The notes under the pieces: model-generated
Database searches by the model: none
Seen by the model: the letters and a program-made list of their open reading frames with translations, nothing else
What the model was told of the DNA's origin: nothing
Position numbers and translations under genes: made by a program
Origin: Miscanthus floridulus
Taxonomy: Eukaryota > Streptophyta > Magnoliopsida > Poales > Poaceae
Reading direction: 5' to 3'
Assembly: GCF_019320115.1 (NCBI RefSeq)
Contig: NC_089595.1
Location: 105,221,611-105,285,610, forward strand
Length of the DNA: 64,000 nt
In this document: positions 33,240 through 45,499 of the stretch, piece by piece
Layout of the letters: each line of letters begins with the position of its first letter
How positions within the stretch are numbered: position 1 is the first letter of the stretch

Positions 33240-34767
33240 TTTGTCGCACCAAAAAGGTGAGGCCCGGTGGAAATTATGTATACCAAAAAGTAGAGGTGGA
33301 ATGGGTTTTCGAGATATTAAAAGTTTCAACACAGCGTTGCTAGCAAAGCAAGTATGGCGACTATTGTTGGAACAAGATTCTTTATGCGCAAGAATTTTGA
33401 GAGCACGATATTACCTGGATGGGAAATTAGTGAATGCTAAATTGAGGAGTGGCAGTTCGTATACTTGGCAAAGCATTTTGACGGGTCTACAATGCTTTAA
33501 AAGGTGATATATTTAGAGAGTTGGGGATGGATCTCAGATAAATATTTGGGAAGATAGCTGGATTTCGTCAAGCCACAATCTTAAGGTTTTAACACCTCGT
33601 GGCAATAATTTGGTTACATCAGTGGAGGAGCTCATTAATCCAGTGACTGGTGCATGGGACGAAGAATTAATAAACGACCTATTCTGGCCTGTGGATGTCC
33701 ACCGAATTTTACACATCCCCCTCAGATCTGGTAGGGAGGATGTAGTAGCGTGGCACTACAATCAGAATGGTTTCTTCTCTGTCCGATCTGCTTACCATTG
33801 TCAATGGTTACATAAATTTGGGGAAAATAGAGTGAATGAACAAGCAAGTGTAGTTGGTGATAAGGAGGTGTGGGCGAATTTGTGGAAGCTTAATGTCCCA
33901 GCCAAGATAAAAAAATTTGGGTGGCGAGTCCTACATGGCTTGCCATGTAGGGGTGTCCTTGCCAACAGGCACATTAAAAATTCAGGGACCTGCCCAGCTT
34001 GTAACGATACTTGTGAGGATATCAAGCACCTTCTGTTTATGTGTAAGCGCACAAAGGAGATTTGGCAGACAATCGGAGTATGGCAGGAGATTGAGAGGAA
34101 GGTAGCCGGTGACCGATCGGGGTCTGTGGTAGTGGCTACATTGATTAATAGATCAAGACCTCTCGCTTTCCTGAATCATTTGGGTTGGCCAAATTGATCT
34201 TAACATGTGGCTGGTTCATATGGTGGGAAAGAAGGAACTTAGTTCATGGCGAAACCATCCAATCCCAAGGGAGAGCAGCTTTATCCATTGCTACTTTGAC
34301 AACAAATTATCAAAGAATTTTGAAGAAGACTGTCACGCGTGTTGTGGGATGGAAGAAACCACCTGAAGGAATTTTGCTACTAAACATTGATGCTAGCTAT
34401 AGACCCAAAAGGGGTGATGGGGGTTAGGGGGGAGTTTTGAGAGATACAAATGGTGTTTTCATAGCGGTAGCTCATAGCTTTATCGAGCATGTGGTGGATG
34501 CGCCAACTACTGAAGTGCAAGCTCTTAGAGAGGGGCTCCTACTAGCCCAGCATGTTGGATGCAGCCAAATCATGGTTAAGTTGGACTACTTGGAGGTGGT
34601 CGAGACTATGAAGCCTGGCGATTTCTCAGCAACAGCAGGAGCACCAATTTATGAAGAATATAAGATGCTTTGGTAGGATTTTTCTTCAATTTTCATTGAG
34701 CATTGTAATAGAGATATTAATAGAGTAGCGTATAATTTAGCAACTTTAGCTATTCAGTCAAAGCATA
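33240..34767 (+). pseudogene. L1-type LINE ORF2, 5'-truncated, left part
   Basis: Starts inside the reverse transcriptase thumb with CIPKSRGGMGFRDIKSFNTA, typical of plant L1 elements, then WEDSWI, the zf-RVT segment with WKLNVPAKIKKFGWRVLHG and CPACNDTCEDIKHLLFMC, and a plant-type RNase H with LLNIDASY near 34380 and GVLRDTNG. The RNase H runs to NLATLAIQSKHT and is cut at 34767 by the CACTA-C insertion. Stops near 33507 and 34195 and a GG.stop at 34424 mark decay. Endonuclease and polymerase palm are absent, consistent with truncated reverse transcription. Confidence 0.88.
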
Positions 34768-34784
34768 CACTACTGGATTCAGGT

Positions 34785-35575
34785 TCTTTGCCGAGTGCTT
34801 GAGGCACTCGGCAAAGGCTATATTGCACTCGGCAAAGCCTTTGCCGAGTGCGGCACTCGACAAAGCACACACGGCAAAAAATTGATCGGCAAAGCACTCT
34901 TTGCCGAGTGTATTTTATCGGGCCCTCGGCAAAGGCTTTGCCGAGTGCCCCGAGGGCCCTCGGCAAAGAAAAGCGACTGTCACGGTGCCGGTCCCATTGA
35001 CGGTCACTTTGCCGAGTGTAAACCCTGCAGGCACTTGGCAAAGATTTTTTTTAATTTTTTTAAAAAAATTTCTTTGCCGAGCGCCAACCCGTGAGGCGCT
35101 CGGCAAAGATTTTTTTTAAAAAAATTTTTTTGCCGAGTGCCAAACCGTGAGGCACTCGGCAAAGAGCTTTTATTTTTTTTTGAAATTTTTCTTTGCCAAG
35201 TGCCAACCCTCCAGGCACTCGGCAAAGATTTTTTATTTTTTTTAAAAAAAATTGTTTGCCGAGCGCCAACCCGGAAGGCACTCGGCAAAGAGCTTTTATT
35301 TTTTTTTTAAATTTTCTTTGTCGAGTGCCACCCCTCTAGGCACTTGGCAAAGATTTTTTATTTTTTTTAAAAAACTCTTTGCCGAGTGCCAACACGGCAG
35401 GCACTCGGTAAAGTTTAATTTTTTTAAATTTCTTTGCCGAGTGTTATAGTCACAGCACTCGGCAAAGCTGGAAAATCTGTTTTCTAGTTGCCCATTTTGT
35501 CAGCTTTGCCGAGTGTTGTGACCATTGCTCTTGGCAAAGGGGTCCTTTGCCGAGTGCAACACTCGGCAAAGTGAC
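34785..35575. repeat. CACTA-C left-end subterminal hairpin array
   Basis: About twelve units, each a facing pair of TTTGCCGAGTGCC and GGCACTCGGCAAA around a 5-12 bp spacer, separated by T/A homopolymer runs. These are candidate binding sites for the element's own protein. Confidence 0.9.
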
Positions 35576-35635
35576 CCAAAACGGCAAATTTTATTTTATT
35601 TTTGCATTCCATTATGACAAATACATTCATACAAA

Positions 35636-35745
35636 CATATATCACATATATATCTCATCCATCGCATATATATCTCATCCATCGCATATATATCTCATCC
35701 ATCGCATATATATCTCATCCATCACATATATATCTCATCCATCCA
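35636..35745. repeat. 20-bp minisatellite
   Basis: About five near-perfect copies of CATATATATCTCATCCATCG. Confidence 0.88.
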
Positions 35746-35906
35746 CACATCCATCCGCCCATATCACATCCATCACAATATATAATAATAAGTGCTCAAG
35801 TCTATCCAAATAAGTTTACAAGTCCATCAAAGTCCACAAGTGCATCACAAGTATATCACAAGTCCATCACCAAGTGAACAACAAATGTAAAAAATACAAC
35901 ATGCAC

Positions 35907-38054
35907 TCATCTCGGCCACTGCGACTGTGGTGAAGGCCCAGATGCATCATTCGTAGGTGCATGAGGTGGATTATTCGAACCATCGTCAGATGGAGACTGC
36001 ACAAAGGAGAAAAGATTGCATGTGAGACAAGATTATTTTGATAGCTAATCTAGGACGATAGAGGCCATACAAGCAAAGCACAAGCGAAAGTAAAAAACTT
36101 TGATACTCATAGGAGTAGCTGCAGCTGCAGGACGCAGAGGCGGAGGTGGAACCAATAGCCCAGGTGGCAGAGACAAGCCCATACGTTGCCCAAGCCCTTG
36201 TAGGAAATCCGTAATGTCCATCAGCCTCTACGCCTGGGCCTGCCGCTCGGCCCGCTTGGCCTCCAACTGGGCCCCCAGCTCCTGACGTTCCTTCATTTCT
36301 TGTTCCAGCCGGGCCTACAATATTTCACTCCAATGTTTCAGTAATGCAAAGCTAATTAAGGTGTGTAAAGATCAATGTATGACGAGTAAAACAGGAATAA
36401 CCTCGAGTGCGTCGACCCGGTGCTGTGCAGCAGTCGGCCGTGTGCGAATGGCCGGGCTCTCGCTCGTGCTCCGTGCTCGGATCTGGGAGAGAGAGGGAGT
36501 AGAGGTCGTGTCGATGATGCCATCGCCAAGCCAGAACCGCCCATGCTTCTTGCCTTGCCCCGCCCTCATGACGGCCTCTCCATCGAAGTCTGCCCCATGG
36601 AGCGACCTCGCCACCTCAGTGTACTCACTGATGCGGGAGTGGACGCTCAGGTTCGTGTATGCCTCGGGTGGGTCCTCCAGGTTGAAGGAGACGTCGGACG
36701 TCGCCTTACCCTTGTGGGCCATACACCATGCCTGGAAGTCCGAGCAAGCCTGGCCACTATGTGACGCCGACTGCGAGAAAGACAGCACGATGATTAGAAA
36801 TCAGACAGAACTGAGCATGACAATAGATAAATCAATTAGCGTACCCATGCTTGTTTGTATCCGGCGAGGTTGCGGCTGCCTTGATGGTGTGCTGGACCTT
36901 GCATCAGTAAATGATGGTCCCAGGCATCCCTGTGCATCTTGAGGTACTCCTCCGTGAACCACCTGTCCACCATCATCGCCCAGCACTCGGGATACGCTTG
37001 GCACCACCAGGGAATCACCTACACGTCATCAAGTATTGGACATATAAGAAGATCTAATTAAACCAACTTAATCTCAAATCAAATCAATATTGATGTTCTT
37101 CATTTACCTCAAGGTACTGCTCCTGGGTCAGCTACATCTCTCTTGCGTCTTTCTTGGTTTTCCTCTCTCCAAGCTTCAACCCATAGTAGGTTACGATGGC
37201 CTAGATGCGCGCCTCGTGATGCATGTCGGTGACGAGTTTTTTTATAGGCTTTGGTAGTCGCCTGCTCCGCCCTAGCCTCAAATCCCTCCTCGCATCTGTA
37301 ATAAGTCTACATACAAAAGCGATGTATCAATTCATTATTTCAAGAAAAGTCTAATGAATGCGGCGTATTAAGCAATGTTGTGCAAGGGAGACTTATCCAA
37401 AACTCTGCCTTCACCCGCGCCGCCTTGTTGGGGTACTCTGCGTCAGAGGCGATGACATAGTGGTCAAACGAGTAGGCTGGCTCCGTCTTTGATGCGTACG
37501 TGACAATGCCGGGGAAGTGCTGCCTGTAAGAAGACCCAGGATGCCGTTGACTAGCCGTGCGCTACCACCCGACACAACCACCCAGTTCCTGCACAAGTAA
37601 TTAAGAAAAATTATTAGTTTTTTCATCATATCATATGAAGTAGTGGTGATAACATATACAGTTACTTACTTTTGTCCTTCGGGGCGAATCACTGGGCGTT
37701 GGTGAGGAAGCAGAACCTGTGGGAGGCTTGCGGGACCTCGCAAGTAGACACTCGAAGAGGAGTTGGAGGAAGCGAAACCCGTGCCTGTCGCCTCCCCCCC
37801 TCCTCCTCCTCCACCTCCTCCTCCTCCTCCTCCTCCTCTGTCTGTCGAACCAACTCCTCGTCTGACTCGTCCACGGGCGCCACCTCCTCCTGCGACTGGT
37901 GGTCCTCCTCACGTGGCGTGGGAGGAGACGGCCCCCTCCTATGGCTAGCGGTCCTCCTCCTGTTCGATCCCTCTACCGCCCCCTCCGCCCCCTCCTGCGA
38001 CCGGCATGGTCTTTGGTAAATCGAGTTCACAGACCTATGACGGTCGCCCGCCAT
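35907..38054 (-). pseudogene. Transposase_24-type (Ptta/En/Spm) second CACTA gene (copy C)
   Basis: The first exon (38054 to about 37672) encodes MAGDRHRSVNSI and a long acidic EEEEEE tract, and ends at a GTAAGT donor. Then come a NWVVVSGGSARLV exon (about 37590-37400), MHHEARI (37100-37260), MIPWWCQAYPECWAMMVDRW (37018-36836), a SHSGQACSDF..MAHKGKATSDVSFNLEDPPE exon with RISEYTEVARSLHG (36788-36400), a charged coiled coil, and a last exon ending at the stop 35907-35909. The order matches copy B. In-frame stops (for example in the MHHEARI exon) show it is not functional. Confidence 0.78.
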
Positions 38055-38215
38055 CTTTGTTCAATCACCTGCAATAAAAAAGAAAAACAAGACGTAATTA
38101 GAAATAGGTGCAAAAATAAACAAAACATAATTACAAAAAACATAGTATTACATGTATTAGAAATATATGCAAAAATGAACAAAACATAATTACAAAAAAC
38201 ATAATATTACATGTA

Positions 38216-41200
38216 TTAGAAATAATCTTCATGATTGAAATTAGCTGGATCATAGGTCTCGTCATCACTATCAACATTGTCCAACTCATCAACACTATCC
38301 GAAGGAGGAATGTTGTCTTCATTGTCATTGCTGAAATGTAATCGCTCAAGCATTTGTATGTCCTTCAGATTTCACACCTCGTCTCCAGTGTCCTCGTCAT
38401 CATCCCTTTCATTATCTACTTCCATTCCTATCTCTTCGGTTAAGTCTATGTCAAACCTCCCTTGTAGCCCCTCTTCTTGATAGAACTCTCCATCATATGT
38501 GTTTGGGTTGAAGTTGTAATCTTCATTGTTTGGGACAGGTAGTTTACCGTGTGGCGATTCCTTGTGCACAATAGACCAACCCTTAAGATGCTCGGCATCT
38601 TTGCATGCGTATGACGTATAATAAACCTAGACGGCCTATTGAGCCACAATGTAGACATCTTTTCCTGGATAGACGGAATCCTGTCGAATCTCGACTAGCC
38701 CAAGCTTAGGGGTCCGTCTCGTTACACCAGGATGAAACCAGTGGCATTTGAATATGACAAGAGTAAGAGGTTTGGAACCATAAAATGATAGTTCGTAGAT
38801 TTCTTCAATTATTCCATAATAGTCGAGTCCATCAGTGCCGGGTGTAACAACTCCGCTATTTGTGGTTTGTCGATTGGGCCGACTCTGCTCGTAGCTTGCT
38901 GTGTGAAAACGATATCCATTCACATCATAACCGGTAAATGACTTGACCCTAACGGCACAGCCATTTGCAACATGTCTTAACTCATCACTTATAGGCGCAT
39001 CAGTTTGGGCTTTCTGTTTGAACCAACAAATGAAATTGGGGCTCCCTGGTCCCGCACCCCGTGAAAGAAGGGTATCATTTTCTTGCGGGGTAGGTTGCCT
39101 TGATCCATGCTAGGATTGACGAAGAAATTCCCTGTACCAACGAGAAACAAGGGGGTTGGACGATGAAACAAGGACATACTACGAAATGAAACAAGTTCGT
39201 TTAGAACTTACCGAATGAACGGTTGCACCTCGACAAGGTTGGTCAACACATATAGCATGATACTGCGCCACTCTTCATTTTTCAATTGCTTAGTGGTCGA
39301 TGCACTTGCGCTTCCAAGTTGCCCTTGGAAAAGGCTGAGGTTCGATTCAATTTCGCCAGCATTGTAACGAGGGGGTGGATTATGAACGTTAGGAAGTTTC
39401 TCAGTGTAGTATTTCTCTGTGAAGTTCGACACCTCCTCTAGAATGTATGCCTCTGCAATGGAAGCCTCAATTCTGGCTTTATTTCTATATTTTTTGTGAA
39501 GAGTCTTCAGACATCTCTCGATTGGATAGCACTAACGGTTCTGCACGGGCCCTCCCATCCGTGCCTCATATGGGAGGTGCACAATCAAATGCTGCATCAA
39601 CAAGAAGCAGGCGGGTGGAAAGATCTTCTCTAACTTACAGAGCAACACGGGTGCCGCTTTTTCCAAGTCATCAATGACGGTCCGAGAGAGCTCCTTGGCA
39701 CAAAGCTGGCGGAATAAGTAGCTCAACTCTGTCAGCACTTGCCAGACATGCTCCGGGACATAGCCTCGAACCATCGCCGGAAGAAGCCACTCAATCCATA
39801 TGTGGTAGTCATGACTCTTCATCCCGTTGACTCGCAGAGTGCCTAAGTTAACTCCCCTCTTTAGATTCGCTGCATACCCATCAGGGAACATTAGCTTCTT
39901 GATCCATTCAAGTACTTCTCTCCTTTGGTCCTTTTTCAAGACGAAATCAGCCTTAGGCCTTCTCCAGGTCTTGCCACGACTAGGAGGTTGCATCTCTTGA
40001 TTTGGTCTATCGCACAACGTTGCTAGGTCTACTCTAGCCTTTGGGTTGTCCTTAGACTTTTCAGTGTCCATGAGTGTTGCCCAAAGTGCCTCGACGACAT
40101 TCTTTTCAGTGTGCATTACATCAATGTTATGTGGTAGAAGATGGTCATCGAAATAGGGGAGCCTTGTCATGCCCGAGATATGAGTCCACATATGCTGCTC
40201 ACCATATCCCACAAAACCACCTTCTTCATTGGGCATGAGAGCACCTATCTGAGCATGAACCTTGGCACCATTCATCATCCGTGGTGCAGGGTTTGTCACT
40301 TTGACGCCTTTCATAAAGTTCTTGATGTCTTGTCTGAATGGATGGTCAAGAGGTAGGAATTGACGATGTCTATCAAACGACGAATACTTGCCACCCTTCT
40401 GCAACCAAATAAACCTCACACCTTCCTTGCATATTGGACATGGGAACTTCCCGTGAACACACCAGGCGCAGAATATCCCATACGCCAGAAAGTCATGCAG
40501 GGAGTAGTGGTACCAAACGTGCATTTTGAAGGTTGTCTTTGTAGCTCGATCGTATGTCCATACCCCTTCGTCCCAAGTATGGACCAATTCATCAAACACG
40601 GGCTCCATGAACACACCCATATTACTCCCTGGGTGTCCAGGAATTATCAACGACAAGAATATGTTATGTCATTGAAAAGAGACACGGGGGGGAGATTAAG
40701 GGGGATAACAAAGACGGGCCAATATGTGTATGGGGCAGCCATCATTCCATAAGGATTGAACCCATCTGTTGCCAACGCGACACGTACATTACGAGCCTCA
40801 TCTGCTTTGTCATGATGTTTATCATTAAAGCGGATCCAAGCTTCACCATCGGATGGATGTACCATCTTGTCAGAATTGTACCGTTTACCATTTTTATGCC
40901 ATGTCATTTGTTTCATGGATTTCTCGGTCATGTATAGCCGTTGGATCCTCGGTAGGAACAGAAGGTACCGTAGGATTTTCATGGGGATCGTAAGTTGCCT
41001 CTTCTGGCCATCATCAGAGTCTACCTCCAGGTACCTGGAGGATTTACACTTTGGATAAAACTTTGCATGCTTGTGTTCTTTCCTAAATAGGAGGCACCCT
41101 TTCAAACAAGCATGTATCTGCTCATATGGCATCTTAAGTGCTCGAAGAAGTTTCTGTGACTCGTACATGCTCTTCGGCAGAATGTGACCCTCTAGAAGTA

Positions 41201-41744
41201 AGGTGCCAATCACGGCCAACATCTTATCGAAGCCAGGTCGACTTAAGTTTAACTCGGACTTCAACCCCATTAAGCGTCCAATGGCATCCAGTTGAGACAC
41301 CGTTGACCGATCGTGAAGGGGTTTCTGTGCCGAGTCCATCATATCATAGAACGCCTGTGCGGCTGCTTCCATCTCCTCCTTCTCACGTCCCTCATCGAAC
41401 TATCCTTGGTGAAAGTCATCTAACATGTCTGCTACCCCGGCATCAGCATCAAAAGCCTCCACCCGTGGTCTCACCACCTCCTCTCTCATACGATGGGCTT
41501 CACCATGGTGGACCCACCGGGTGTAGTCCAGCGTAAATCCATTCTTCACAAGATGTTTACCTATTTCCACCTTGTTTACCCTTCTCCTGTTTCCACATTT
41601 GCTATAGGGACACAAAACTAGGCAATGTCCTTTAGCAACGTTGCCAAATGCACTGTTCAAGAAAGCATCGGTCTTGTTCATCCATTCCGTGGTGTAATCA
41701 CTCTGACTTCTCCAGCCCGTGTATATCCACTTACAGTCATCCAT
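38216..41744 (-). pseudogene. TNP2-type CACTA transposase (copy C)
   Basis: Begins MDDCKWIYTGWRSQSD (transposase-associated domain) with CPYSKCGNRRR, then LYMTEKSMKQMTWHKNGKRY, VALATDGFNPYGMM, and the TNP2 core at 40656-39532 with MHVWYHYSLHDFLAYG and CPICKEGVRF. A DUF4218-like part follows (MHTEKNVVEALWATLMDT; LPAMVRGYVPEHVWQVL; FPPACFLLMQHLIVHLPYE), then a DUF4216-like part (38636-38923: YGIIEEIYELSF..KCHWFHPG), and an acidic tail ending at 38216-38218. A TAG stands at 41400-41402 where copy B has a Q codon. The frame shifts in a C-run at about 40685-40692, and another stop follows just after. Parts near 39450-39530 and 38924-38990 also change frame. Confidence 0.88.
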
Positions 41745-41836
41745 CCTCTAACATATGTATCGGCGAGTAATGTAACCATCAATTGCATCTACATGGTGTT
41801 CCTACTGTCTAATAGGTGAGGATAGGTCCAAATCCC

Positions 41837-42042
41837 ACCCGCAGATGCGTAGATGAGGTTAGTTTCTATGCTCTACTCCTATCCGAGATAGAATTTCGGC
41901 AGCACCTCCCCACTGTTCTCCAGATACACGTCCTGCCAAAGAAGAGTGTGTATCCAGAGAACAACAGGGAGGTGATGCCAAAACTCTGTCTCGGACTAGA
42001 GCAGAACATGAAAAACTAACCCATCTACACATCCGTGGGCTG
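41837..42042 (-). promoter_or_regulatory. Conserved hairpin about 100 bp upstream of the transposase start (CACTA-C)
   Basis: Two arms of about 90 bp (41841-41940 and 41945-42035) pair around a short loop near GAAGAG; landmarks are TTTCGGCAGCACCTCCCC and GGGAGGTGATGCCAAAACT. It corresponds in sequence, structure and position to 22221-22420 in copy B. Confidence 0.8.
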
Positions 42043-42424
42043 TCCAAAAAGCGTAGACAATCCGAAATAGATACGGTCATAGATATGCAAAGATCTGCAT
42101 ACCTCCAACTGTATCTCTTTCGAACGGGAGACGCCTAACTGGGTTACGCGATCTACGACAATGATACGAAAAGAGGGGTTATACCTAGGGTGGTGACGGA
42201 GTCAGGCTAGCGGGGCCATGGCGGGTCGGTGCAGTGGCGAGACGACGCGGTGTAGGCAGACCGACACGGTGGCGAGAACTCCGACTCAACTCTGACGGGC
42301 TCTTCTCTACAAAAATGGAACAAAATACTGTCATTTACAAAAAAAAATCGGCAGAACCTCCCCTGCACGGTGAGGTTTCCAAAACCTGCAAAAAACAACA
42401 GCAAAAAAATCAGATATCACATGT

Positions 42425-42840
42425 GGAGATGTCCTGGTTTGTAAGCATCGTACGTGACAACGTACACGAAATGTTCTGAAATTTTTATCATAGCCTCCAC
42501 ATATGATATCACGACATCTCAACAAGTTTCATGATTTTCGGACTTCGTTTGCTTTTTATAGAATTTATAAACACTTCACACGCAATTTCGCGGACATGTT
42601 TCGTGAACAAGATGTCCGAAATTTCGGGTCCGTTCCTGGATACGGCCTCTCACAACACTCACTAACATGACTATCAATTTTCGAATCATTAAACTCCATT
42701 ATTCGTACCACGTGCAGTTCAAATTTCTAATTTTCGGAAAAATTCAAGTAAACGAAATAAAGTAACTAAATATAACAAAAAGCCACAAAAAATCCCCAAA
42801 TTGTAACTAGGAGTTTCTGGTGCTTTAAAAAAGCTGCACA
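42425..42840. repeat. Single copy of the CACTA-B inverted-repeat arm
   Basis: Shares GCCTCCACATATGATATCA, TTTGCTTTTTATAGAATTT and GAACAAGATGT with the right arm at 20690-20825. Here only one arm exists. Confidence 0.8.
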
Positions 42841-42879
42841 AAAAAATTAGAGGCCAAAAACAAAAAAAAACAAAAAAAC

Positions 42880-43445
42880 TTTGCCGAGTGCCGGGGCATG
42901 GCACTCGGCAAAGGGTGTCTTTGCCGAGTGCCAACCATCAGGCACTCGGCAAAGAATGTTTTAAATTTTTTTTTTAAATTTCCTCTTTGCCGAGTGCATC
43001 CACAGGAGCACTCGGCAAAGAAATAATAAAAAAAATAAATCTTTGCCGAGTGTCGTCTAGGGGGCACTCGGCAAAGTATTTTAAAAATAAAAAAAATTCT
43101 TTGCCGAGCGCCAAATCTGAGACGCTCGGCAAAGAATTTAAAAAAAATTTAAATCTTTGCCGAGTGCCAGATCTGGGACACTCGGCAAAGAAATTAAAAA
43201 CAAAAAAAAACAAATCTTTGCCGAGTGCCTAATCGCAGGCGCTCGGCAAAGAAGGCGGTGACAGGACGCCGTTTCACGGGCAGCCTATGCCGAGTGTAGA
43301 GATTTTGCCGAGAGTCTAGCACTCGGCAAAGGAGTCCTTTGCCGAGTGCCCGTGTTTGCCGAGTTGCCGGCACTCGGCAAAGAAGATCTTTGCCGAGTGC
43401 CCGATTTTTGACACTCGGCAAAGAATTTTGCACTCGGCAAAGTCT
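42880..43445. repeat. CACTA-C right-end subterminal hairpin array
   Basis: About ten facing pairs of CTTTGCCGAGTGCC and GGCACTCGGCAAAG with A/T-run spacers, as at the other end. Confidence 0.9.
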
Positions 43446-43460
43446 TTGTTTCCAGTAGTG

Positions 43461-43580
43461 ATACTTGTATTTGGGTCGATGAACCCTCTAGCTTCATACT
43501 TAAGCCCTAGTGAACGATGTAACACTATTTTTGAATCAATAAAGTGCTCCAGGTGGCTTCCTAAAAAAAGAAATAAACAT
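43461..43580 (+). pseudogene. LINE ORF2, right part with 3' end
   Basis: After removing CACTA-C and one ATA, the frame continues from IQSKHT into CIWVDEPSSFILKP and a stop (43486-43508 region), the normal end of plant L1 RNase H proteins. The 3' part carries AATCAATAAAGTGCTCC and ends in an A-rich tail from about 43562. Confidence 0.82.
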
Positions 43581-44320
43581 GAAAAATTGAAATATAAAAA
43601 TAATAATAAATAAAAATAATTAATTACAGTAAAAACATCAGTACAGCTGTACAGGTTACGCTCCGCGTCTTTCTTTCTTTCTTTTTTTTTTTTGAGAAAT
43701 CGCTCCTCGACGGTTGTTACCGGACACCGACACCTCATCACCTACCGTGCAATGTATTTTTTTTTTTTTAGAAATGTACTCCCTCCGTCTCAGGATACTC
43801 GATCAGAAATATCGCAAAGACCAAGTAGCGTATGAATTAGCGCGTGCTCCTAGAAATTTCCCTTGGGTTCCATCTCCGATTAATTGCATGAAACGTTACT
43901 CCGCGGCGCCATTAGCCAAATCGCCAAGCTCCGAGCGCATGCATACATGCAGATGCAAATTTGATGGAGCCCATCTAACGGATGGGAGTTGAACGAGGAG
44001 GTCCAACAACCTGCAGTAAATTCTGCATGCAAAATAGTCTACCGTGTTTTGCTGTTGCATGCATCCGAAGAGTCCTGCGCCTCGTATCCTGGGACTCACT
44101 GAAAAAGCAGTTACGCCTAGTATCATGAGAATGTATTTTTTATTGGGACCATATCATCGAAGCCGAAGGGATCGTCGCTGTGATGATTCTATTCTATTCT
44201 ATCCGAGCGCTCGCACCAAAAGAATCCCGAAAAATTTATAGGCCGAATAAAACCCAACCAAGTGCCGCCGCCGTCAAAGCCTGCATGCAAGGGTTAGCTC
44301 TTCCGTAGCCCCTACGCAAC
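43581..44320. other. Tract upstream of RPL8, no other gene
   Basis: Holds a CTTT microsatellite with a T14 run (43670-43695) and an isolated Stowaway-like edge ACTCCCTCCGTCTCAGGATACTC at 43780-43802, split from any right partner. The rest should include RPL8 promoter sequence. Confidence 0.4.
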
Positions 44321-44326
44321 CAACCG

Positions 44327-44334
44327 TATATATT
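44327..44334 (+). promoter_or_regulatory. TATA-like box of the RPL8 gene
   Basis: TATATATT about 75 bp before the start codon, followed at 44342-44348 by AAACCCT, a telo-box-like motif frequent in plant ribosomal-protein promoters. Confidence 0.5.
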
Positions 44335-44408
44335 GTACAGCAAACCCTCACCTGTTTCGTCACCTAAAATCAACCAAAAGCCGCCGCCGCCACCACCACC
44401 CGATCGCC

Positions 44409-45318
44409 ATGGGCCGTGTCATCCGGGCGCAGCGCAAGGGCGCGTCGGGGTCGGTGTTCAAGTCCCACACCCACCACCGCAAGGGCCCCGCCCGCTTCCG
44501 CACGCTCGACGTCGGCGAGCGCAGCGGGTACCTCAAGGGCGTGGTCACCGACATCGTGCACGACCCTGGGCGCGGCGCCCCACTCGCCCGCGTCACCTTC
44601 CGCCACCCCTTCCGCTACAGGCAGCAGAAGGAGCTGTTCCTCGCCGCTGAGGGCATGTACACCGGCCAGCCCATCTACTGCGGCCGCGGCGCCAACCTCT
44701 CCATCGGCAACGTCCTCCCCGTCGGCACCCTCCCCGAGGGAACCGTCATCTGCAACGTCGAGAGCCGCGTCGGCGACCGTGGTGCCCTCGCGCGTTGCTC
44801 CGGCGACTACGCCATCGTTATCGGCCACAACACGGACAACGGGACGACCAGGTATATTCAGATTGATATGGGTGAATAGTAGTAGATGTAGATCATTATT
44901 CTCTGTTGCCGTTCATGCATGCATGCTCGTACAATTAACGAACGAACAACCATACGATCCTTGACACATGCCATGCAGGGTGAAGCTCCCGTCGGGCGCC
45001 AAGAAGTTGCTGCAGAGCAACTGCCGCGCGATGGTCGGGCAGGTCGCCGGCGGCGGCAGGACGGAGAAGCCGTTGCTTAAGGCCGGCAACGCCTACCACA
45101 AGTTCCGCGTCAAGAGGAACTGCTGGCCCAGGGTGCGCGGCGTGGCCATGAACCCCGTGGACCATCCGCACGGAGGAGGTAACCACCAGCACATAGGCCA
45201 CGCATCCACCGTCCGTCGGGACGCTCCTCCTGGAGCAAAGTCAGGCCAGATCGCCGCACGGAGGACCGGCAGGCGCAGAGGGCAAGCCGCTGTGACAGCC
45301 GGCAAATCAATGCTATGA
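44409..45318 (+). CDS. RPL8: 60S ribosomal protein L8 (uL2), two exons
   Basis: Exon 1 is 44409-44851 and exon 2 is 44979-45318; the 127-nt intron has GT-AG borders and splits an arginine codon. The product is 260 residues, the usual length for eukaryotic uL2. It opens [20 protein letters not shown] and carries the signature [17 protein letters not shown] at residues 205-221, the loop that lies at the peptidyl transferase centre. The protein binds 28S rRNA in the large cytosolic subunit and supports its catalytic site. The start is the first ATG after the TATA-like box and matches the family N-terminus. The C-terminal tail ([10 protein letters not shown]) is less lysine/alanine-rich than I would expect of plant L8, so expression should be checked, but there is no break in the frame. 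The isolated position and dense transposons to the left suggest a gene at the edge of a repeat block. Confidence 0.95.
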
Positions 45319-45476
45319 GACCTTTTATCTGTGGCAATCTGCCAGATATCTATCAGCTATGTTCGTTAGCCAGTCGTTATTTCGTTCGAGATAGAGTTAC
45401 TTAGGGCTAGGTTAGGGTTTTGTTGGATCGATCGAATTGTCGGGGTCGCATTGTCCGGTATGTTGGTCAGACCCAT

Positions 45477-45482
45477 AATAAA
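45477..45482 (+). terminator. Possible poly(A) signal of RPL8
   Basis: AATAAA about 160 nt after the stop codon. Confidence 0.45.
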
Positions 45483-45499
45483 AGAAAAGAAGACTCACG

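Larger units (their letters stand above)
34768..43460 (-). mobile_element. CACTA transposon with both ends (copy C), 8.7 kb
   Basis: The left end is CACTACTGGATTC at 34768 and the right end is TTTCCAGTAGTG at 43449-43460. The 3-bp target duplication ATA flanks it exactly (34765-34767, 43461-43463). Dense GCCGAGTGC repeats fill about 0.8 kb inside the left end and 0.6 kb inside the right end. Two genes lie on the minus strand: a TNP2 transposase (41744 to 38216) and a Transposase_24-type gene (38054 to 35907). Both are broken, but the ends look usable in trans. It is inserted in the RNase H region of the LINE. Confidence 0.95.

Noticed and set aside
35636..35745. CRISPR-like regular repeats
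   Set aside because: Units are contiguous 20-bp copies without unique spacers, in a eukaryotic CACTA element.
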